Assembly (NCBI RefSeq): GCF_030272615.1
Contig: NC_081412.1
Location: 540,968,335-541,032,334 of the forward strand
Origin: Cryptomeria japonica
Lineage: Eukaryota > Streptophyta > Pinopsida > Cupressales > Cupressaceae
Direction of reading: 5' to 3'
DNA: 64,000 bases
Every line of letters starts with the position of its first letter. Position 1 is the stretch's first letter. The notes below the pieces were generated by a model. That model had not been told where the DNA came from. It saw nothing but the letters and a program-made list of their open reading frames with translations, and did no database searches. This document shows positions 56,638 to 64,000 of the stretch, one piece after another. Both the position numbers and the translations under genes were made by a program.

Positions 56638-57867
56638 TGGATCATCCTTATCTCCTATAATCTGACTTGATGCATGATTCCTTCTGACATACTTGGCTAA
56701 TACAGGCTCGGTAGGCTCTGTATGATCTTCTTCATCACTCGGTAACTAGACATTCTCTTCATTTCCTTCAACAGTTTTCTTGATAGGACTTCTCGGTTGA
56801 ATATATACAAATCCTTCATAATCTTTTGGTTCTTTGGAGTTTCCTTCATCATTTCTTTCTGCAAATTCATAAATTTTCACATTTGCACTTTCTACTATTT
56901 TGTTAGAGGATTTGATTAGACATTTAAATGTTTTTCTTCTAGAAGAATAACCAAGAAATGTTCCTTCTTCACTTTTCTGATCAAACTTACCATTTCTGTC
57001 ATCTTTGTGAACATAGCATCTACTTCCAAAGATTTTAAAATAACTTACATTAGGTTTCTTGTCATACCAGATTTCATATGGTGTCTTCAAGGTTCCTTTC
57101 TTCAGTTGTACTCGGTTCAGGGTGTAAACTGCAGTGCTAATTGCTTCTCTCCAAAATGCTTGAGGTACCTTCTTTTCTATCATCAAGGTTCTTGCACAAT
57201 CCACAATTGATCTATTTCTTCTCTCGGCTATCCCATTTTGTTGGGGTGTTCTCGGTGCAGATACTTGCCTATTTATACCATGATCATTGCAGTATAAGTT
57301 AAATTCATCAGAAGTGAACTCACCTCCTCTATCAGATCTAAGACATTTCAGTTGTCTTCCAGTTTCATTTTCAATTCTTGCCTTGTACCATTTAAAAATT
57401 TGAAAAGCTTCTGATTTTTCTTTTAAAAAAATTACTGACATCATCCTTGAGTAATCATCCACAAATAATATGAAGTACTTATCACCATAATAACTCTGAA
57501 CTTTCATAGGACCACAAAGATCAGTGTGCACAAGATCTAAAATTCCCATAGAAGTGTAGGACTTACTTGTAAAGCTTGATCTTGTCATCTTGCCCATCTA
57601 GCATCCTCGACATATAACATTCTCAGGTTTCTCAAGACTCGGTAGACCTCTTACTCGGTGCTTCTTGCTTATTTTGATTAGATTATCAAAATCTACATGA
57701 CAAAATATTTTATGCCATAACCAAGTATCATCTATCTTTGCATATAGACACTTATTCCGAGTTGAGTCAAGGTGAAATGTGTTACCTTTTGTTTGTGTCC
57801 CGGTAGCTACTAACTTCCCATTCTTGTCATGAACTTTGACAATTCCTTTCTGAAACTCTATTCGGTA
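56638..57867 (-). pseudogene. Copia C integrase
   Basis: The frame at 56746-57597 has the core residues Asp in DLVHTDLCGP, Asp in CLRSDRGGEF and Glu in NGIAERRNR. Then come QAFWREAISTAVYTLNRVQL, KPNVSYFKIFGSRCY and LGYSSRRKTFKC, a complete integrase core and C-terminal region. The zinc-binding and GAG-pre-integrase part (57598-57867) is interrupted by stops, with the CRGC motif just after 57597 preceded by TAG. An acidic linker (56638-56745) follows. Confidence 0.92.
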
Positions 57868-58620
57868 TCATGTATTGTTTAGCTGTGCTACACTCAACAA
57901 ATTGTGTTTCAAACCTTCAACCCAATAAACATCATTACATTTAGCATTGTCAAGAAGTGTTATAGATCCTTTACCTCTCACTAGACATGGTGCATCATTA
58001 CCAAATCTTACATAACCTCCACCATAATCTTCTAACATAACAAACTTGTGTTTATCACCTATCATGTGATGTGAACATCCACTATCTATGATCCAAGAAT
58101 CATTTATGTGAGATATTAAAGCTTTTTCTTTGTAACTTTCTTCATCTGATCCATCTTTGATAGTCACATAAACAACTTCCTCTATATTAGTTTCATCTGA
58201 TTTATCATCATTAGATTCCTCATCAGCTATTAGACATGTCTTTTTATCTCTTCTTCTGAAGTCTTGGTGTCCTCTTAGACTGTCCACTTTTTCGCTTTGA
58301 ACATGTTCATCACCACCATACACAGATATGAGCTTGTCCCACATTGCCTTGGTATCATTGCAGCCTTCTAGATCATTAAACTCTGAGTCAGTCAATGCAG
58401 ATGTTATTTCAATCATTGCTTGAATATGTTCTTGCTTTGCTTTATCTCTTCCATTCTCAATGGATAGGTGCTAGGTGTAATGAAATCATTCTCTAGATAA
58501 TATACAACATATTCTCCAACTCCTGATAGGTGCAACTTCATCCTTTTCTGCCATGTAGAGAAGCTCGACTTGTTCGGTGCATCCCTCTTATACATCTTTG
58601 GATCTTTTCCTCAAGCACCT
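57868..58620 (-). pseudogene. Copia C gag and protease, gag internally deleted
   Basis: 58413-58595 is the gag start (RDAPNKSSFSTWQKRMKLHL). 58416 onward continues it in another frame (CNDTKAMWDKLISVYGGDEH, then VDSLRG). At about 58262 the sequence jumps to HQDFRRRDKKTCLIADEESN, so most of the gag middle and the zinc knuckle are missing. The protease (SWIIDSGCSHHMIGDKHKF) and VYWVEGLKHNLLSVAQLN are intact. The element could not package RNA with this gag alone. Confidence 0.9.
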
Positions 58621-58646
58621 TTAAACTTTTTCTTGCGGAGTCCAAA

Positions 58647-58658
58647 GCTCTGATACCA
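58647..58658 (-). promoter_or_regulatory. Primer-binding site of copia C
   Basis: TGGTATCAGAGC on the minus strand, the exact iMet type, two bases from the LTR. Confidence 0.93.
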
Positions 58659-58660
58659 AT

Positions 58661-60123
58661 TGATAGTTCTAATACTAATTGTTAAGTATAGATGCCAAGC
58701 TAACAAGATGAGAGGGGGGGGGGGTGACTCATACAAACTTAATCTTCAATATATTCAACAGATTCAACCTCGGTAGCTTAAACAGATATATGTAATCAAA
58801 ACTGTAAAACATGCAACCTTAAGAACACATAATCATAACAACACTCATAACACCAGATTTAATGTGGAAACCCAAATAGGGAAAAACCACTGTGGGATTT
58901 CGGACCCACTAAGAAATATACTCTTCTAGAGTATGCTCGGTTAAAAGCAAATCCTATTAAAGATTACAAACACATTGCTAGATGTGACCCGATTAAGGGA
59001 TTTCCCTTAGATTTGTTAGGATCTTCACCTTGTTAGAGGTGACCTTGTTAAAGGGTTTCAAACACTCAATCAAAATGTCACCTTGCTAGAGGATTTACAA
59101 ATAAGACTATTAAGTCCACTCGGTTAAGAGATTTTCTATCACTTACAAATAAACAACAGTAATGAGTATGTCTGTAACTTTGCATCTATAAATGCTAAAG
59201 CAGATTCTTATTTGCTCAATACAATCTAGTCATAGGACTTATCTTGTCCCTCTGCTGGGCTCCTTACTCTGTTATTCAAATAGGTCTTCAAGCTTCTGTG
59301 CTTAGTAATCACTATGTAGCATCCCTATGCTTACACTTGCCCGCATACATTGTTTATCAACAGTTCCTTATTTATAAACAATTTGCTAACCACTTAATCT
59401 CTTTGATCACATTTCCCATGATCAATCATAGCCATCAGATCTTCAATCTTGACCAGGTTCAATGTATCCTTCGATTGAAAAATGTTTTAACTCACCTTGG
59501 AACTTGCATATATTTCTTGGAACTTGTGCTAGGGTATTGCAGTTTAATCTGAGCTGTAGATCTTCCTGCCGATCTTCCATTGCCATAGATCCTTAATAAA
59601 CTTCATACACATTGTACCAATCATTTAATCATAACCATCTCATCAGCTTTGATCATTAAATAACACATGTATACATCCAATGCATTTTGTTATTACTCGG
59701 TTGCAACTCAGTAGACATTCCACCTTCATTAACCGATAGCGATAACCTTAGGGTTTACCGACTAGGTTCCTTAGGTTTTATTGACTAGGTTCCTTGCTCG
59801 GTAACATAGTATAGTATTAACCTTACAAACAATAGCATATGTAGGATATCAAAACAATCTAAACAACATGATATCATCATTGTCTAACTTGGTAATAGTT
59901 GCCCATTTAATAACTTATTCCTCCCCTTATTCATCACAAACTACTTCTTAAGATATGGCAACATCCTACTAAATCAGAAAATCAATTTCTTGACATCAAT
60001 GACAAAATAATATTGTGAAGATAGTAAACATCCTTAATCAGTTATATCCATAATTATCAACAACCTTCTCAATATCCTAATTGAAATGCCAACAATCTCT
60101 TATTGTTTGTTATAATGCCAACA
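58661..60123 (-). repeat. 5' LTR of copia C
   Basis: 1463 bp, pairing with 53209-54674. A G run of 11-12 lies at about 58713-58724. Confidence 0.9.
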
Positions 60124-60128
60124 CCTTC

Positions 60129-61269
60129 GGCTATCAAATTTGTGTCTAGCGACATATGACTGCAAATTGAACTTCTTGAATTCAAGTTCAAGATTTAAGG
60201 CATCTGAAATAGATCTACTGCTATAATATCCCAGCTCTATTGGAAAGACAACTCCAGACTTTCCTTCATTTCTCTTATCAATGTAGGCGAGCTATCGACT
60301 GACTTCAATCAAAATATAACTATCCAGAGCATACTTGGGTAATGTGAAAGGTTCACCTTGAAAGACACCAACTCTAACATAAGTGAGCTGAGTAAAATGA
60401 ATGAAGAAACTACCATAGATACCTACAAATATCATTCCACCTCATGAAGTTTTCAACATATTTCTACTATTGCAGGTGAGGATAGTATTTGTAAACCCTT
60501 ATCACATCAATCCAGGGTTCATGGTATAAGCCATTCTAGTCTTGAGTTTAGGCAGGCATATAAAACAGGTACCAGTACATATAAAAACTGTACATCCCTG
60601 CAAATTTGTTTAAGCCCTCATGTAATCTCTCTACAATATCTTGCCCCCAATCTAGATAAGCACTTCCATTCAACATAACTTGAATGTAGAAATACATCCA
60701 GTCTTCTCAATAAAAGGCATGAGCATTTCCCTTCAATCTATTCAACAAAATAACAATATCACATGCTTTTGTTATAAAATATTCTCTAGCGAGTGGCCTC
60801 GGCAACGTGGAACCTCCTTTTTAGATTTTAAAAAACCAGTTTCTAGCAATTATGCTTCTGTAGGTTCTCTTCTTCTCAGATAAGAAAGAGTATGAAGTAC
60901 CAATAGTCCAGTCTTCCTATGACTCATATGGGGAATTCCCATAGCTGCCATTACAGTCTCCCTATCAATTTTTAACAACACCTCTCCATTGATAGTCCTA
61001 GTACACGTTTGTTTTGCATCACACTAGTTCATGCATTCTAAAACCAACTCCAGGCACCGTGTCGTAACAGGAAATGTTGTAGCTTCAATCAAACCACTTC
61101 TTACAATTTTCTCCATCATGGAATTTTGAGCTAGATTCTTAGCTCCTTCTAGGAAGTCAGTGAGGTTTGCTTGCGCTAATGAAGTGTCACCCATCTTGGG
61201 TAGTGAGCAAATCAAACAGGAAGTACAACCCAATTTTGATAGAGTTATCCTGATGATGGCCCCTCTCAT
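60129..61269 (-). pseudogene. X1, upstream part: unrecognised protein, mutated
   Basis: ATG 61269 gives MRGAIIRITLSKLGCTSCLI, then MGDTSLAQANLTDFLEGAKN and TRCLELVLECMN before a stop at 61024. Beyond it, readable but interrupted, are INGEVLLKIDRETVMAAMGI (about 60940-61000), FTQLTYVRVGVFQGEPFTLP (about 60340-60400) and LELEFKKFNLQSYVARHKFD (about 60130-60200). At 60129 it is cut by copia C and appears to resume at 53203 in a compatible sense. I do not recognise the family. Confidence 0.5.
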
Positions 61270-61756
61270 ACTTATCAAACAACTTTGGGCATAAAATTAA
61301 TTCTACAATTACAACAAAGGAAACAGACAACAACTAGCTTCTAAGCAAGAAAATACAGCAGAAGAAGAAACGATTGAAACTAACCTGATCTTGACAATAA
61401 ATTCCTAAAACTTTCTAAGTGTAGATACAATACCTTCGACGTCCTTCACTTTCACGACTATTGAGAAAGTACTAGAGAGATTGCTAGCTTTTGCAACAAA
61501 AAATGAATAAAATCTCACTCAAATCCTAGCTAGCTATACTAATTAAGTAAGCTCATGTGAATTGATACCCGATTTCATGGATATCCGGCATGCATTTAAT
61601 TTCAGAAAACTCCATTACATGTCACACAAATTACCATGATTATTTACTAAAATTAGAAACTAACATCTCAAACTACCTGGAATATTCCCTTTCCCGTCGT
61701 CATTTTCCCTCCATGATATGCGCACCACTTCTAAATGAAGCCTCAGACTATGAATT
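61270..61756. other. Region upstream of X1
   Basis: No gene recognised. It would hold the X1 promoter and leader if X1 was a gene. Confidence 0.4.
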
Positions 61757-61980
61757 TCAAACTTTGAACCATGAACCAAGAACCCAAAGGTTCAAGGGTT
61801 CAAGTTCAACTCTAAGAAAGAACATAGAACAAAACATAAAATAGAATTTACGGTATAAAAGTAAAAGACCATGAACAAGCAAAGATATAATTGAAGCACA
61901 ACCAACTTTGAACCATGAACCTTGAACCAAAAGGTTCAAAGGTTCAATTTCAACATGAACATTCAACAAAGTGCTCACCT
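61757..61980. repeat. Two-copy repeat with accttgaacc phrases
   Basis: Two copies about 150 bp apart share ctttgaaccatgaacc, ccaaaggttcaa..gttcaa and ttcaactc/atg. On the minus strand both encode a PLNLxVxGSWFKV-like phrase, which is simply the repeat read as protein. Confidence 0.75.
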
Positions 61981-62156
61981 TTTACCATGAAACAAAGCTA
62001 CGAAGACAACTAAGATTAAAGTGAGCATTGAAATTGAACTTTGAACTTAAGACAAGGTTCAATCATTTGAGTTCAAAGGAAGGAAACACACAACCGAAAA
62101 GGAAAATAAAAATTAAAGGATGACTTTTGAATTAAAACTCAAAAGAAAAGGAGGGA

Positions 62157-62240
62157 GGACTCCTGCTTACAATTGATATAACCGAACACAACAAACTTAT
62201 ATACAAGACTTGTAGGGGACTCCTGCTTACAATTGATATA
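62157..62240. repeat. Direct repeat at the end of the gypsy pol
   Basis: A 24-bp sequence beginning ggactcctgcttacaattga occurs at 62157-62180 and 62217-62240, exactly 60 bp apart. The second copy includes the pol stop codon on the minus strand. Confidence 0.9.
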
Positions 62241-64000
62241 ATTTTAAATCCTACCCATTATAGGACAGGGGAAGAATAGTACCATCCTGGTATGTTAGTT
62301 TGAAAGAATTAGGCCCTTTTACCTCATGTATTAAGAATGGTCCTTTCCATAGTGACTCAAACTTTCCATGTGCTCCTTTTGGTTCTCTTCTTCTATCCCA
62401 AAGTAAAACTTGATCACTTTGCATAAATTTTCATGGCTTGGCTCTCCTGTCAAATATTTTCTTGATCCGCATCTGATTTTTTGTAATTTGATGAACCAAT
62501 TTATCTCTTTCTTCTTCAATCCTCATTAAATGCATAATTCTCTTCTCGAGAGAATCTTGAAAATATGCATCTTAAACAATTGTTTGTAACTTTGAAGCTG
62601 CAAGTTCTAAGGGAAGTGATACTTGACCTCCCATGCCATACACTAGTTCAAAAGATGACATCCCTATGGCTCTATTTGGAGATGTGTAATTTGCCTAGAG
62701 AGCTTCCTACAACCTTTTGTGCCATTCTTTGAAGTTTTCATTCTCCAGCTTCTTCATAATGTTTATCAGATTTTTATTGCTTGACTCCGCCTAACCATTA
62801 CCCCGTGGGTAATAATATGAAGAAAGAGTGAGAGATATCCCATGATCATAACAAAATAATGAGATCTCGGTAGAAGAGAAATTGGTTGTGTTATCAGCCA
62901 CAACCTTCTGAGGGACCCCAAAATGAACCAAAATATTTTCTTTAAGAAAATTGCAAACTACCTCAGAAGTTGTCTTCTGCACCGGAATGGCTTCAACCCA
63001 TTTGGTGAAGTAATCAGTGACCATTAATATGTGCATATGTATGACACTTGAAGTAGGTGACAATGGTCCTATAAAATGTAAACCCCACTGTATAAACAAT
63101 TCATCAATAACTACGGGTCTGAAAGGCAATGCTACAAGTTGTGGCTTCCTAGTAAATAACTTACACTTTTCACACTTAGCTACCCAAGCATAAGCGTCAT
63201 TGAACATACCCAGCCAATAAGAACAATTTCTCAAGATTTTATAAGCATATATTGTTGATGAAAAATGACTTCCAGAGGCTTCATCATGAAAAGTTTTCAA
63301 TAGTGGGTCTTGAAGTAACTTATCTACCCAGTGTAGGAAAGTCCCATCCAACCCCTTCTTATACAACACATCATCAAAAATGACGTATTTAATAGCCTTT
63401 ACTCTTAGATTATGTTTTTCTCTTGGAGAGAGGTACCCTGGATAGTCTCCATAAGTCAGGTAATATGCAACATCTGCAAACCAAGTGTCTTGAAGTCCAA
63501 CAAATAAGACTAAAGGTTGTTCCTCATTTACTTCATTCTTGCTTTTTGCAATTAATTTGCACAAGTCTTGTCCTCTCACCAATTTAGTTGGCTTGATGTC
63601 TAGATTGAACTCCTGCATCTTAGACACCCATGAGGCTCTATTGTTCATCCTAATATCCTATTGTGTTAAAATGCTCTTAACAGCAGAGTGCGGTACATAC
63701 ACTATCACATGAGAATGAAGAATATAGTACCTGAATTGTTTTACAACTTTCACAATAGCAAATGCTTGTTTCTCCATCAGTGGATGTTTCAATTCATATT
63801 TCTTAAGAGGAACAATCATGAAGGATATTGGAACTTCTTCATTTTCTTCATTCTTCTGCAACAAAATTCCTATCACGGTATATTCAGAGGCATAACAATA
63901 GATAATAAAATCTTTCTTCAAATCCGGATTAACAAGGTCATGTGGTTGAGCTATAGCTTCTTTTATCACTTGAAATGCCTTCTTCCCCTCTTCAATCCAC
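62236..64000 (-). pseudogene. Ty3-gypsy pol: RNase H and integrase, runs off the window
   Basis: 63658-63969 is the RNase H-like domain after reverse transcriptase (DFIIYCYASEYTVIGILLQK, where the usual catalytic Asp of YCDAS is Tyr). 62791-63648 is integrase: zinc-binding His and Cys in HDEASGSHFSS and CEKCKLF, core Asp in LMVTDYFTKW and in KVVADNTTNF. The core Glu follows in AESSNK after a TAG. To 62236 further text reads NYTSPNRAIGMSSFELVYG, KGPFLIHEVKGPNSFKLTYQ and a final stop, with several TAG codons. The order and the KGPFLIHEV end fit plant gypsy integrases. The start lies beyond the right edge. Confidence 0.88.

Larger units (their letters stand above)
53209..60123 (-). mobile_element. 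Ty1-copia element C
   Basis: It is bounded by TGATAG at 53209 and CCAACA at 60123, with perfect target duplication ccttc (53204-53208, 60124-60128). LTRs are 1466 and 1463 bp and differ by only a few percent in a sampled stretch, the most similar pair here, so it is probably the youngest insertion. Minus-strand order is gag (internally deleted), protease, integrase, reverse transcriptase, RNase H. It interrupts X1. Confidence 0.93.

Overview
This window is plant nuclear DNA from a large, repeat-packed genome. A conifer or other gymnosperm is my best guess: there is one intact gene in 64 kb, long AT-rich stretches, and many old Ty1-copia and Ty3-gypsy elements. The sequence alone does not fix the species. 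Family names come from motifs read by eye; no database was searched.

Layout. 1-1857 is a degenerate satellite in which a 20-bp module occurs in both orientations. 1858-2935 is a purine/pyrimidine minisatellite of about 100 bp that switches strand. 4283-13793 is a minus-strand Ty1-copia element (called D here) with 444/447-bp LTRs, a tRNA-iMet primer site, a gag and a protease, but no integrase or reverse transcriptase. Where pol should lie it holds a decayed 2.3-kb 26S rRNA fragment and a four-copy inverted repeat. The host repeat interrupted by D has a copy at 19.8-20.6 kb that preserves the empty site. 14285-14476 is the broken 5' end of a UDP-glycosyltransferase gene, 14538-14772 holds a tRNA-derived SINE-like sequence, and 16941-18347 is an intact UDP-glycosyltransferase of the zeatin O-glucosyltransferase type. 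It is the only gene here likely to work for the host.

From 20.6 kb onward the DNA is nested transposons. The oldest layer is minus-strand, heavily mutated coding sequence: two regions of unrecognised protein (X2 at 20585-25765; X1 split over 60129-61269 and 51057-53203) and a copia-like gag with several zinc knuckles (split over 42698-43162 and 26198-26617). A plus-strand Ty3-gypsy element (26623-42692, target duplication aaatg) with gag and protease only is inserted in that gag. Copia A (26762-35058) sits in the 5' LTR of the gypsy element. A solo LTR (29836-31335) sits in the reverse transcriptase of copia A. That makes four levels of nesting. Copia B (43746-51051, duplication ttata) and copia C (53209-60123, duplication ccttc) are inserted in the old layer. 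The window ends inside a minus-strand gypsy pol (62236-64000).

Copias A, B and C are related. They share LTRs of about 1.4-1.5 kb starting TGTTGGC on their coding strand, an iMet primer site, a poly-C tract near the LTR 3' end and a duplicated polypurine tract. All three carry breaks. C has the most similar LTRs and is probably the youngest. Most in-frame stops in the older elements are what C-to-T or G-to-A change of Gln, Arg or Trp codons would give, as expected for silenced, methylated DNA.
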